Positions 1 through 10,073 are shown, counted from the stretch's first letter. The stretch is DNA of 64,000 bases from Balanoglossus misakiensis (GCA_040954595.2 CM082593.2:11284001-11348000), one strand, 5' to 3'. The notes: a model not told the origin generated them from the sequence alone. Numbers and translations: made by a program.

Positions 1-276
1 AGCCTAATCGGAAGGTCTTCGGATGTAATCCAATATGGCAGCCTCCATGCGATCACGTACATTGAAAATCCATTGATTTCATCGCCGATTACCGATGTTT
101 ATCGTCAATACCGATTCAAACGCGGCACTCGTTTACAAGTCGCATTTATTTTTGATCGCGTTCCAATATTTTAAACAAACTAGATTACTGATAAAAATGC
201 TCAAAATTTTTCCTCCAAATGCCACCTTTACGGATTCAGTCACACAACTTACAGACTACGCCAAACTTTTTTCCAG

Positions 277-417
277 ATCATACCTTGCGGACGTAAAGCG
301 ATGGATATACCTGAAAAATTGGTAACAGAATTGTATCATCCGCCACAAATAATGATATCAGAAGTCGAGATATCTCCACAGAAGAAGAGGGTGTGCGTTG
401 TAGGAAAAGTCCATGAT
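277..417 (+). pseudogene. Exon 2 of an RPA-like OB-fold gene (copy A, isolated)
   Basis: A 141-base open exon (47 codons, phase 0 at both ends) lies between a pyrimidine-rich acceptor (ttttttccag) and a donor (gtgagt at 418). Its C-terminal part reads ISEVEISPQKKRVCVVGKVH, which looks like the first strand of an OB fold. Placed before exon 3 of copy B (3536-3742) it gives a domain resembling RPA70 DNA-binding domain B. Upstream, 1-140 matches intron DNA that also follows exon 1 in copies B (3281-3340) and C (57725-57870). About 30 bases after the donor the sequence switches to a reverse-complement copy of the gene's 5' region, so this copy is rearranged and has no visible exon 3. The OB-fold assignment is from motif reading only. 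Confidence 0.6.
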
Positions 418-447
418 GTGAGTACTGTAAAATGTTGCACAAATAGC

Positions 448-893
448 CGTTAAACCTGAAATATAGATTGAAAGTGGATATTGTTTTACACAATTTTTGA
501 ACAATGAAGTAAAGTATTAGAATGATGGAATCCGATAAAAAAAGTGATTTGGTAATTTCGGCATCCGACTTCGTTATTAAAAATGGAAAGGTTTGCGATT
601 CGGTTCAAGTAGTATTTGCAAGTTTGAAAGGAAATATTTCATTGAAGTACAGTGGCAACTACTGCATTATTGAGAATCTTTGAAATGTTGATGAACGGAG
701 ACTTATAATCGAATAAATGAAAACCTACCTTTAACGGTGTTAGGGTTACTACACCTGACAGACCGCTGGTCTGCGTCCGACCGATTCTGAGCTCCTAGCT
801 CTTGTGGAGACATGCGGAGGTACAGCGGGTTAACGGTTAGGAAGTGTTGATGAAAGGAATGATTAATTACATAGGCCAATCAGGATCCTGGAG
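448..893 (-). repeat. Inverted copy of the OB-fold gene 5' region (copy A')
   Basis: This stretch is the reverse complement of 2405-2846 in copy B, with small differences. It includes the sequence just upstream of the start codon, the untranslated 5' region and a conserved block (cctccgcatgtctccacaag) also present in copy C. With copy B it forms an inverted repeat of about 450 bases separated by about 1.5 kb. The match stops at aacggc, a few bases before the place where the start codon should be. Confidence 0.75.
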
Positions 894-2404
894 TTAGATA
901 TTCGAGTGAAATGGTGGAAAAACGGGAATGCCGATTGGTTCAATTTAACCGGAGGGAAATTGCTACATTATATGACGTCAGTTGCGAACGATAATGCATA
1001 TATTAAGCTAAGGTTGAATCCGGTTTTTCCATCAAGCACAAGCATATTTCAGTCATAAAAAAAACGAAGAGAATAACACTAAAAAAATATTTCCTTTTTA
1101 AAAACTTCACTATAACATTATTATAATGATGTACGTCGTACATAAAATGATACACGTGACATCGACTTGTTCAGAGTTTTAAAACAGGTAGAGAGTGCCC
1201 ATGGGTAACCCGAAAACACACAAACCGGGTAAAAAATGAAAGTCCTGCGAAGGCCAGGAGTATACACTGAAAAATTACAATAAATCTAGTACAAAGGTTT
1301 GTATCCTCACGAATAATTAACTCTGATTGCATAAGTTTATTTCCGTCTCATTACCTTCTGAAAGCAAATCACTCACTTGCCGGTAAAAGTTGAGTAAAAT
1401 ACTACATCTAAACTGCATAGCGATGGCGGCCCATAAAAATAATTGCCCAGTGTCCCACTCGCAATGCACAACTTTTTAGGCCAAGTGCTAATGATATTCG
1501 AATTTTCGAAGGTTACGCAATATACACATACATGTATAAATATTAATTTATGAACAATTTCCAGTGTTCACGCTGGGATTTCTTTCGTTCTAGTTTACTC
1601 GTTATATAATGTACCAATTCCCTCCGGTAAGTTGAGCCGATTCCCATCACTTTGAGCCAATCGATATTCATGGTTTTTCAGCATTTCAGTCGACTATATT
1701 TACACCTGTTGCATGTCTTTGCAGTTTTTGACTTGACGCTTACAACCGAGTCGCACCGCACGCAGTACTATCTTGTTGTCTTCATGTTTAGTTGTTGTTT
1801 TGCGCACACTATTTGCACAAAAATATCTGCTCGTTTTGTTATCAACGATCGAGTATATGTTAGGAAGTCCGACATAGAGAACTTTGTTCTAAATATTCAA
1901 TGCCCCACAAATGATATACTACACTGCTCGACACAACACACCCCAGCCATACTCCATTAGTACACGCCACAAACACCGTATTTATACAGCCTGAGGGATT
2001 TCAGCTTCGAACTTATTGCCCAATCATATTCGACTATTTCCAACCAATCCCCTTCTGACTAATTGACCAATCACACGCTTCGAGCATAATTTCCAAAAAA
2101 GGGAAAACTAACGAATTTGCTACATCTTTCCGGTTTCATCTTCAACAGTTTCTAACATTTTTTTGGACCCCCCCCCCCTCGATAAACACCCATACTCAAA
2201 GGGTAACTTCATTTAATTGTCAGTAAATAAAATCAATTCACAGTCTTATTACATGTACTATTTATAATATACTCAAATTTCCACTACAAAATATCTGTAT
2301 ATGTGCGTTAAATTCTGAAATCTTTCCACCCAAACCTCTAGTTATGCAAATTTAAATTGCCGTCTGTTGCGTTCGCCTACGGTTTCTCATTTTCGGACAT
2401 TCGA
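894..2404. other. Loop between the two inverted 5' regions; no gene seen
   Basis: About 1.5 kb of AT-rich DNA between copies A' and B. A short inverted match links about 930-980 and 1590-1640 (both contain ccggaggga), so the inverted arrangement continues in decayed form. A run of nine to ten C lies near 2168. The 102-codon open frame at 1652-1960 shows no recognisable domain and is probably chance. Confidence 0.5.
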
Positions 2405-2848
2405 ATCTAACTCCTGATTGGCCTATAAACTTATTTCTTTCATCAACACTTTCTAACCGTTAACCCGCTGTACCTCCGCATGTCTCCACAAGAGCTAGGA
2501 GCTCAGAATCGGATGAACGAGACAAGCGGTCTCTCACGTTTAGTAACCGTAACACCGTTAAAGGTAGGTTTTCATTGATTCTAATAAGTCTCCGTTCATC
2601 AACATTTCAAAAATTCTCCATAACCCAGTAGTTGCCACTGTGCTTCAATGAAATATTTCCTTTCAAACTTGCAAATGGTAACCGAATCTCAAATCGCAAA
2701 TCTTTCCATTTTTAATAACGAAGTCGGATGCCGCAATCACCAACTCACTTTTTTATCGGACTCCATCATTCTAATACTTTACTTCAATGTTCAAAAATTG
2801 TGTAAAACAATATCCACTCTCAATCTATTTTTCAGGTTTAACGGCGTT

Positions 2849-3118
2849 ATGGCATCCCCGGCTCCCGGTCCCTCATCCCCAACCAGCCAAGGCGTGGCAC
2901 TGAAATTGCGCCTCATGGAGGATGTCGAGATCCGGAATTCCGCCAACGGGAAACTGTTTAGCGTGCCTTGTATGCAGCAGGATGGCAACGTTCTGGAACT
3001 TAAATTCTGGAAAGAAAATCCGAAGTGGCTGAACAGATTACAGAAGGGAGAATACGTACAGCTCCGCAACTTTTCCACTGGAAGAGATAATACCATTTGC
3101 CTCTATGATAGAGCAAAG
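2849..3118 (+). CDS. Exon 1 of RPA-like OB-fold protein (copy B), first OB fold
   Basis: Ninety codons from ATG (2849) to a consensus donor (aaag|gtacgt at 3119), phase 0. The start is chosen because all copies share the 5' region up to this ATG and an acceptor-like ttttcag lies 13 bases before it. After a Pro/Ser-rich leader (MASPAPGPSSPTSQ) residues 16-90 look like one OB fold: alternating strands, then KGEYVQLRNFSTGRDNTICL, a strand-loop-strand like RPA70 DBD-A. Such proteins bind single-stranded DNA. RPA-like genes are known as passengers of Helitrons and other elements, but I see no Helitron ends here. The coding state is intact in this exon; the full gene is not demonstrated because exon 2 is not found in the following intron. 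Confidence 0.6.
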
Positions 3119-3535
3119 GTACGTTATAATCGCACCCCGTAACTTATGGGCATGACTTTTTTTTTGCCATAGTCATTTTGGGTATCTTAACCTCCCATCT
3201 TCTACATTTTTAGAAATTTACTCTACAAAATTGAATGACCCATTACATTTTAGAGACCTTTCCCGAATTCAACCGAAGCCCAATGGGAAGGTCTTCGGAT
3301 GTAATCCAATATGGCAGCCTCCATGCGATCACGTACATTGAAAATCCATTTATATGATACAACCATGCCTTGTCAACTCACCTCGGGTCAAAATTACTGC
3401 CATCGATTCATCATTTTGCAGTTCAAATTTTAAAAAGCAACTGACAAAAAACAACCACTCTTGCACTATTTCTCCACAACATTTACTACTCGTAATTATT
3501 AACATTCAATGTTTTCCATTTTATTTCCACTACAG
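3119..3535 (+). other. Intron of copy B, exon 2 missing
   Basis: Consensus donor and a good acceptor (tttccactacag). The first half (3281-3340) matches copy A positions 1-60, but the match breaks where copy A continues towards exon 2. No sequence like the 47-codon exon is present. Splicing exon 1 to exon 3 stays in frame (both phase 0) but would remove the first strand of the second OB fold. Confidence 0.55.
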
Positions 3536-3742
3536 TATGAATCAGTGACACATACATCGAATTCTACAAAGAGACGTAAACTGACCATAACTGATGGCAC
3601 AAGAGATGCTGAAGTCAACCTTTGGGGTGAGAAAACAGCGCTGCCACTGGATGTAGGTGCCACAGTTAAACTAGGCCCATTGGTTATCAACAGATATAAA
3701 ACATCGTCCACATTAAATACAACAGCGACAACTGAAGTGGAG
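3536..3742 (+). CDS. Exon 3 of RPA-like OB-fold protein (copy B), second OB fold
   Basis: Sixty-nine codons, phase 0, acceptor at 3535 and donor gtgaga at 3743. Contains RRKLTITDGTRDAEVNLWGE, the strand 2-3 region of an OB fold, closely resembling RPA70 DBD-B (TLxDxxGxxVxxxLWGE), followed by a strand-rich stretch ending in TTATTEVE. The open frame runs on without a stop to 4390, so the donor may be skipped or may be a relic. The downstream part has different base composition (GC-rich) and may be a separate inserted element. Confidence 0.6.
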
Positions 3743-5184
3743 GTGAGACATAAAATACTGTTCCTGATGCTCCGTGAGAACTGTCAAGTAGCCACGGTTC
3801 TAGGCGACATAGGATGGATGTCCACGGTACGGGAGGAGGCCATGCATGTATACGGGAAGGAAAAGACCGAAGCCAACCTGCCCGTACCATCCGACGCAGC
3901 CATAAAAACCTGCACACTACCTCGGGAGTTCAATCCAGGCCGCGTACGTGGGGGATTCGTTGGCCATATCTCCCCGCAAGAGCCCACAAGAACCACCACC
4001 GCAGCTGACGACCTGGAGGAAACTTTGAGCATCTTCCGGGATCCGCAGCTGGAAAAACAGGTACTCGGTGGCGACAAGGACCAGGAGATGGAGGTGTCGG
4101 AAGGGCCAGACCCACCCCGCACCCGTGTATCACCCCCAATAGCAGTAGCGAGAGACGGGGGAAACCAACGGCTGCTGCAGGAGCCATCACCCCCACGCCA
4201 AGAAATGCTGCCGCTGCAGTCACTGATCAACCCATTGGAGCTGGAGGCGACGTTGGAGGCGGGGGAATATCTAATCCCCTGGGAACTTCGACGCCACCCC
4301 GGCAACCCTACTAGGTCCAGATCCCCAACCCGGTCGCCGCGACCGGAGCGTTCTCGAGAGGAAAGGCGGGACCGCCCACCTTCCCGTTAACGACCATCCT
4401 TTTCACGCTGGGGAGACCTCAGCCCCAGACGTCGATCACCGATCCGGTTTCCGACGCCGGAACCGCCCAAAGAAGACGAACGCCGCTGGAGGAGCGCCAG
4501 GCCGGCCCGAAGGAGCCCCCTATCCTCTGTTCCACATTACTCATCAGGCCCTTCTCCATGTCCGTTCCCGGGAGGCCGGAGGTCCACGCGCAAACTGAAG
4601 AAACACGCCTTTCAGTGCCACCTTCCAGTTATTTTTACTGAGAAGCCGGTAGTATTCCGCGAGCGGGACGCGGTGGAGGCGTTAGAGAAACTCACCTATA
4701 CTGGCTGTGTGGTCCAGGAAATGAAATACCCGACCTGCTAGACTTCTATATCCGCAGGGGCGGACCTGGACGGATCCCTACGGAATCCTTTTGTTCACCG
4801 GAGTCCATGGTGATGATGAAGCGCCTGTGCGTCTTCCGGGGGTGGGAGGTGCCGAACAGGTTCCGACTGAGCTCCCCCACCACACCAGCGATTCTCATCC
4901 ACTGGCGTGTCCTTAGCATACTGCTGAGGTGGGTATCCCAATCACGACAGGAAGAATTCCGGGAAATCCGACCTCACCGGAAAACATCATCAATCCGGAC
5001 ACAGCAACCAGAGAGGACGGGGGCGGAAGCAGTCGCACAGAATCCATCGACGCAGGGGGAGCGAGGACGCGCCAGGGGTTTTTGATGCATTTTTTATCCC
5101 CCAAGCGTGCGCGGAGGAGTGCCGAGTGGAAGACGCGCCCACCACCATAGATGACCTCACTGACTACGATGTTGGTGTCCCCCC
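3743..5184 (+). pseudogene. Decayed GC-rich RS-rich ORF, possibly gag-like, cut by the Gypsy insertion
   Basis: Open frame continues from exon 3 to a TAA at 4388-4390. The same frame then resumes through an Arg/Ser/Pro-rich stretch to a TAG at 4739-4741, after which coding-like sequence moves to another frame (to 5085). Recognisable pieces in order: an acidic/Pro-rich region, an RS region (RSRSPTRSPRPERSREERR), a basic block (RKLKKHAFQCHLP) and a hydrophobic motif (TPAILIHWRVL). This layout reminds me of gag-like ORFs of invertebrate retroelements, but I cannot name the family. At least two stops and one frame change mark it as broken. It ends at the LTR at 5185 with no coding continuation beyond 10074. 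Confidence 0.45.
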
Positions 5185-5388
5185 TGTTATGTTTCCATCA
5201 ACATGGGAATAATAATGCGATCATAAGGTATAACAACAACCTATTTATTGATCGGCTGAAAAGACTCAACAATGTGCTTCGCCTTATCTGGGCGGAAGTG
5301 ACATCGTACAGCAATTCATAAACAAGTGGAACACCAACAATGCAACACTAGAGGGCGCTATATTGATCGTAGCTGTCAGAATACTACA
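5185..5388 (-). repeat. 3' LTR of the Gypsy element
   Basis: 204 bases, identical to 9870-10073 except one A/G difference (gtgacatcg here, gtgacgtcg there). On the minus strand it starts TGTAGTATTC and ends CATAACA. Confidence 0.95.
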
Positions 5389-5401
5389 TCCCCTCTTCTT
5401 T
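5389..5401 (-). promoter_or_regulatory. Polypurine tract
   Basis: On the minus strand AAAGAAGAGGGGA lies directly against the TG of the 3' LTR, the expected place and composition for the plus-strand primer of reverse transcription. Confidence 0.9.
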
Positions 5402-5607
5402 AAGATAAATTGTTTCAAAACTCTTTTTGAATACGAATGTCACTGTGAATTGTCCTGTGCAAACTCTGCATTCATCTTGAATCAGTCTTTGTCAAAATCA
5501 TACGCAACAAACATGAAAAATACTCTGGGAAAAATGTGATAAATTTTCCTCTGTATAACTCAACTTTCTGTGGAACAAATGGCGTATCTCAATATCAGAA
5601 AAAGCTA

Positions 5608-6930
5608 TCAATCAGTCACATAATCTTTGTATCGAGACGGCTTTTGTATATTTGTTCTGGTTCGTGTTGATCTCAACGATTCTTGGGCTGGTGACGCTGG
5701 CATTGCGGGTTGTTGAGGCGGTGTTCTGTCTGTGACTGCTGGTGCAATATTGTGTTGATCCATCCCTGTCTGTGCTGGTTTCAGTTCTGCGCTGACTGGT
5801 TTCATGTGGATCCTGTTGCGTCGCATTTGTTTCCCGTTGTCTAACTTCACGGTGTAGGACCTAGGTGTGTTTGCTGGGGCTACAACTCTCGCTGGACTCC
5901 ATGTTTTGCTGATTGGGCTTTGTACATGGACTTGTTGACCTGTCAGCAATTCTGGTAGTTGTCTGGAGTGCTGGTCGTGGCTGGAAGTCTGGGCCTGCTG
6001 TTGAGATGTCAGGTATTGACGAACTTCCTCCCCGTTTCTTGCTGGGTGAATTTTGGCTGGGAGAGTTGTCTTGTATGCTCTGCTGTTCAGCAACTCAGCT
6101 GGTGATGGTATGTTGGACTTCAATGGAGTCGCGCGAAGTGCCAACAATGCTAGATTCGGATCATCTCCGGACTCTTTGCACTTCATCAGGATGTTCTTCA
6201 CGGTCTGTACATGTCGCTCGATAAAACCGTGCCCTTTGGGATAGTATGGTGATGATGTGACTATCGCAAAACCATACTTCTCAGTTAGGCTGTGGAAGTC
6301 TCTAGCTGTAAACTGAGATCCGTTGTCACAAACTAGTTTCTCGGGTATTCCTTGCTCTGCAAATAGAATTCGGAGGGCTCTCATAATGGTACTGGCTCTG
6401 AGGTCTTCAAGTTTCCTAATGAAGGGGAACTTGGAGTAGTAGTCAGCAACTATCATGTACCATGTTTGGTTCACGTAGAATAGGTCTGCTCCAATTGTGT
6501 GCCACGGTCGTGGTGGAATTTCCATTGGAATCATCGGTTCCTTCTGCTGGGAATTCTGGAATTTCTGGCACGCGTTGCATCCTGTTACTAGTCTCTCTAT
6601 ATCTTTACAAATTCCAGGCCAGTACACGCTGGATCTGGCTCTCAGCTTGCATTTCTCGATCCCCAGGTGACTGCTATGAATGCGTTGTAGCATTTCATCT
6701 CTCATTACTGCTGGTATGAGGAGTCGGCTGCCTATCAGGATAATACCATCTTCGATAGCGATATCGTCTCGAATAGACCAGTAGGGTCGAATATCAGCGT
6801 GAATGTCCTTGATGCTATCTGGCCATCCTTTCAGGACTTGCTGGATCAATAATTGAAGAATTTCATCTTTGGTAGTTTCTTCTTTGATCTCCATCTGTCT
6901 CATTGGTGTGATCTTCACCAGGTGGTGTAT
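5608..6930 (-). CDS. Gypsy integrase region of pol, downstream of an in-frame TAG
   Basis: Continues in exactly the same frame as the gag-pol ORF after the TAG at 6931-6933. Numbering from the GTG at 6918: zinc-binding HHCC (H81, H84, C114, C117), then the catalytic triad D145, D198 and E234, with 35 residues between the last two (DD35E) in the usual settings (GADLF, CDNG, FIERHV). The C-terminal 200 residues are basic and Gln/Pro-rich. There is no ATG at the start of the region, so it is not a separate gene. It would need read-through of the TAG or is silenced by it. Everything else in the region is open. Confidence 0.9.
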   Translation of the reverse strand: MHHLVKITPMRQMEIKEETTKDEILQLLIQQVLKGWPDSIKDIHADIRPYWSIRDDIAIEDGIILIGSRLLIPAVMRDEMLQRIHSSHLGIEKCKLRARSSVYWPGICKDIERLVTGCNACQKFQNSQQKEPMIPMEIPPRPWHTIGADLFYVNQTWYMIVADYYSKFPFIRKLEDLRASTIMRALRILFAEQGIPEKLVCDNGSQFTARDFHSLTEKYGFAIVTSSPYYPKGHGFIERHVQTVKNILMKCKESGDDPNLALLALRATPLKSNIPSPAELLNSRAYKTTLPAKIHPARNGEEVRQYLTSQQQAQTSSHDQHSRQLPELLTGQQVHVQSPISKTWSPARVVAPANTPRSYTVKLDNGKQMRRNRIHMKPVSAELKPAQTGMDQHNIAPAVTDRTPPQQPAMPASPAQESLRSTRTRTNIQKPSRYKDYVTD

Positions 6931-9759
6931 CTAGACTTTCATGTCACTGATTTCGTTCTGATCTTGTGGTGACAGTCTAGATAGTGCGTCGGCAAGTATC
7001 ATCTGTTTGCCTGGCTTGTAGTGTATGGTGAAATCATACGGCTGTATGCGCAACAGCATTCTCTGTAATCGGGGTGGTGCCTTGGTCAAATTCTTCCTCT
7101 GAATTTGCTCCAACGGTCGATGATCACTCTCTACTATGAAACTTCTGCCGTAGAGATATGTGCGAAACTTCTCACATCCGTAGACTACCGCGAGTAGTTC
7201 TCTTTCTATATTGGCGTATCGGGTTTCCGCTGGTGTCAGGGCCTTGGACGCAAATGCTATAGGTCTCTGTTCCTGTATGAGCACCGCTCCGATTCCCTTT
7301 CCCGATGCGTCGACTTGTAGAGTGACAGGCTTCTTACGGTCGTAGTAAGCAAGTGTAGTCTTTGTGCTGATCAGGTCCTTGATCATATTGAAAGACTTTG
7401 TGTGTGTCGGAGACCACTCAAACTCAGTGTCGTCTCTGATGAGCTCTCTCAGTGGTGCTGTGTGTTCAGCTAATCTGGGTATGAATGAACCCATGTAGTT
7501 CACCATTCCGAGGAATGTGCGCAGTTCGTTCTTGTCTCTAGGCGGATGCATCATCTCTATCGCCTTGACCTTTTCTGGGTTGGGTTTAACTCCGTCTTCT
7601 GTGTATAACATGCCAAAGAAACTACATTCTTTTGTCTTGATGTAGCATTTCTCTTTGTTCAGTTTAATGCCTGCTTTCCTGGTTCGTTCCATGGCTTCGT
7701 GTAGATGCAGGTCATGGTGTCGCTCTCCTGATCCGAAGACTTGTATATCGTCTGCAATGCCGACTGCACCTTCACACTCTCTGTATGTTTCATCAATTTT
7801 GAATTGAAACACATCTTGGCTCATCCTTAGCCCAAATGGCATTCGTAGGAATCTGTAACGGCCATATGGTGTGTTAAAGGTCGTCAGGAAGGATGATTCT
7901 TCATCGATCTTTACATTCCAGTATCCGTTCCGCGCGTCTAGCTTGCTGAAAAGTGTTGCGCCTGCCAACTTTGGGGTAATCTCCTCCAATGTGGGTGTAG
8001 GGTAATGATCCCTTTTAATGGCTTTGTTCAAGTCCTTCGGGTCCAGACAAATGCGAAGTCTTCCATTGTCTTTCTCCCGGACAACAAGAGAATTGACCCA
8101 GTTCGTAGGCTGGTTCACTTTGGCGATGATTTGCTTATCTTCCATCTCCTGCAGCTCGGTTTTGAGTCTATCCATTAGTTCTAATGGAACTCTGCGGGCA
8201 GGGTGTACTACTGGTTGTACTTCTGGATCAAGAGTGATGTGGTATGTGTAGTTTTCAAAACATCCGACCACGTCGTCAAAGCAATCAGGGTACATCCTCA
8301 GCAACTGTTCTTTGTTCTTTATGGGAGGGCGGTCCCTGATGGGTGTATTACTGTCTATGTAGTCATCTGCAGGGTTTCTGTTTCTTCCTGCTGGCTTCTG
8401 TTCGTTCATCTTTCTCTTTTCCACTTCCACATTTCTTCCAGGCTGTGCTGTCTTGCACTCTGGGCTCGCCTGCACTTGTATGGCTTCTACTGAACAGTTT
8501 ATTTGTATCAGGTTTAAGGCTCTGCTTGCCTTTAACCCTAAAATGGCTGGGCCTGCGGCGTCAGTTACATAGAAGAGGCATCTGATTTTCCTCTCTCTAT
8601 GTTCACATGGAATGACGATGGTGCCAAGCTGTTTGATTTTGGAACCTCCATATGCGGTAAGGATTGTTTTATTTTCCTTCAAGTGCCCGCGTTTTGGATT
8701 TCCGTGTTTATCCAGTTTCTCTGGAAATATGATCTTGAAAAGGCAGAGGGGCAGTATATTGCTCTGTGCACCGGTATCAAACTTGCATCTCAGTGCTACT
8801 TTCCTTTTCTTTTCGCTCTGTGTGATTGTCAGTTTCGTGTATATTTCTTCTTGTCTGTTGATGTTGTCCAATGCATTTATTTCGATAGTTCCAACATCTA
8901 GGACTTCATCATCTATTTGATGCATGTTGCTGCTCGAGCGTGTCACATTATGGATTGGTTTTCCACCTCGTCTCTGCTGTGACTTCGGTTCGCTTGAGCT
9001 GGTTTTGGAACGGCATACCGCCTGCCAGTGATTAGGTTTCCCACAATTTCGGCATTTCGAGCCATATGCTGGGCAGTTACTTTTCACTGAGGTGTCATGC
9101 TTTTTTCCGCAATGCTTACATTGTTTGGGGTGTGTCTTGTTGGGCTGCCTTTTTACTGCGTTGACAGCTTTGCTATCCACAGGATTAGCAATATGGCAAT
9201 TTGTGAGCGTTTTCATGTGTTTTGTTGTGGCTTCGTGACCTCTAGCTATATCGAGCGCCTCCTTCAAGGTCAGTTTCTCATCACGCCCAATAAGTTTCTT
9301 CTGTATTTCTTGGTGACAGATCCCCCATATCAACTGATCTACGAGTCTTGCTTCCTGTTCTTTTGTATCCCCAAATTTGCATTTGGCGGCTTCATTTTTC
9401 AATTTCGAAAAGAAATCATCAACTGGTTCTCCAGGGTCTTGTCTCATATCTTGGAATTGGTATCTATGTATGCGATGATTCGACTTCGGCTCTAAGTGTT
9501 CGGAAAATTTGTCGAATAGTACTGTGGGGTCTTTCCGCTGGTCTTCATTTTCAAACGACCAACTGTTGTATTTGTCAAGACCTGGTTCACCGGACCATAG
9601 AAGTATGTAGCTAGCTTTCTCTTCATCGTTAGCATCTTTAAGTGCTGTCTTAAATGTTAACTCACATTTTTGACGAAAACGACTGAAGGCTATTGCTAGA
9701 TCTGGCGCGTCCCATTCCATCTTTGGGGCTGTGAAGGGCGTTTGTAGTGCGGCCGCCAT
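6931..9759 (-). CDS. Gypsy Gag-Pol: Gag, CCHC, protease, RT, RNase H
   Basis: 942 codons from ATG at 9759 to TAG at 6931. Gag occupies about residues 1-200. Two zinc-knuckle-like Cys/His clusters follow at about 214-249; the second is canonical (CRNCGKPNHWQAVC). Protease has FDTGAQSN at 327-334. RT spans about 535-715 with the IADD catalytic box at 668-671 and the usual MPFGL motif. RNase H spans about 812-930 with its D/E/D residues. Gag and Pol share one frame, so no frameshift is needed between them. The stop falls in the linker that normally joins RNase H to integrase. The ATG is about 110 bases inside the 5' LTR edge, leaving a short leader. Confidence 0.93.
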   Translation of the reverse strand: MAAALQTPFTAPKMEWDAPDLAIAFSRFRQKCELTFKTALKDANDEEKASYILLWSGEPGLDKYNSWSFENEDQRKDPTVLFDKFSEHLEPKSNHRIHRYQFQDMRQDPGEPVDDFFSKLKNEAAKCKFGDTKEQEARLVDQLIWGICHQEIQKKLIGRDEKLTLKEALDIARGHEATTKHMKTLTNCHIANPVDSKAVNAVKRQPNKTHPKQCKHCGKKHDTSVKSNCPAYGSKCRNCGKPNHWQAVCRSKTSSSEPKSQQRRGGKPIHNVTRSSSNMHQIDDEVLDVGTIEINALDNINRQEEIYTKLTITQSEKKRKVALRCKFDTGAQSNILPLCLFKIIFPEKLDKHGNPKRGHLKENKTILTAYGGSKIKQLGTIVIPCEHRERKIRCLFYVTDAAGPAILGLKASRALNLIQINCSVEAIQVQASPECKTAQPGRNVEVEKRKMNEQKPAGRNRNPADDYIDSNTPIRDRPPIKNKEQLLRMYPDCFDDVVGCFENYTYHITLDPEVQPVVHPARRVPLELMDRLKTELQEMEDKQIIAKVNQPTNWVNSLVVREKDNGRLRICLDPKDLNKAIKRDHYPTPTLEEITPKLAGATLFSKLDARNGYWNVKIDEESSFLTTFNTPYGRYRFLRMPFGLRMSQDVFQFKIDETYRECEGAVGIADDIQVFGSGERHHDLHLHEAMERTRKAGIKLNKEKCYIKTKECSFFGMLYTEDGVKPNPEKVKAIEMMHPPRDKNELRTFLGMVNYMGSFIPRLAEHTAPLRELIRDDTEFEWSPTHTKSFNMIKDLISTKTTLAYYDRKKPVTLQVDASGKGIGAVLIQEQRPIAFASKALTPAETRYANIERELLAVVYGCEKFRTYLYGRSFIVESDHRPLEQIQRKNLTKAPPRLQRMLLRIQPYDFTIHYKPGKQMILADALSRLSPQDQNEISDMKV

Positions 9760-9851
9760 CTTGTCAGGTCAGTTCGATGGTCTTTTCTTCTGTAGTTTTG
9801 GTGTCTTGTGTAGTCGATAGTGTGTAAAGTCTGCTTACATCTGATCACTCA

Positions 9852-9869
9852 CGTTCACCGCTGCCACCA
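9852..9869 (-). promoter_or_regulatory. Candidate tRNA primer-binding site
   Basis: On the minus strand TGGTGGCAGCGG follows the 5' LTR end directly. It starts with TGG, complementary to the CCA end of a tRNA. I cannot name the primer tRNA from sequence alone. Confidence 0.65.
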
Positions 9870-10073
9870 TGTTATGTTTCCATCAACATGGGAATAATAA
9901 TGCGATCATAAGGTATAACAACAACCTATTTATTGATCGGCTGAAAAGACTCAACAATGTGCTTCGCCTTATCTGGGCGGAAGTGACGTCGTACAGCAAT
10001 TCATAAACAAGTGGAACACCAACAATGCAACACTAGAGGGCGCTATATTGATCGTAGCTGTCAGAATACTACA
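9870..10073 (-). repeat. 5' LTR of the Gypsy element
   Basis: 204 bases, one mismatch to the 3' LTR. Followed on the plus strand by a run of 17 C, compared with six C before the other LTR. Confidence 0.95.

Larger units (their letters stand above)
5185..10073 (-). mobile_element. Ty3/Gypsy LTR retrotransposon, near-complete, young
   Basis: A 4.9-kb element read on the minus strand: 5' LTR 9870-10073, primer-binding site, one gag-pol frame interrupted once, polypurine tract, 3' LTR 5185-5388. The LTRs begin TG and end CA. Domain order gag, CCHC, protease, RT, RNase H, integrase defines Ty3/Gypsy (Metaviridae). No envelope ORF is seen. Both flanks are C-runs, so a 4-6-base target duplication of C is compatible but not provable. 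The LTRs differ at one of 204 bases, so insertion is recent relative to surrounding repeats. Confidence 0.95.

Noticed and set aside
1652-1960. 102-codon frame in the loop between inverted copies
   Set aside because: No recognisable fold, and the region is not shared as coding sequence by the other copies.
4930-5150. Overlapping frame with Pro/Arg-rich product next to the 5' end of the LTR
   Set aside because: Shadow frame of the decayed RS-rich ORF; no independent support.
5608-6918. Integrase treated as a separate gene with its own start
   Set aside because: The supposed start is a GTG inside a frame continuous with gag-pol apart from one TAG; it is part of one polyprotein region.
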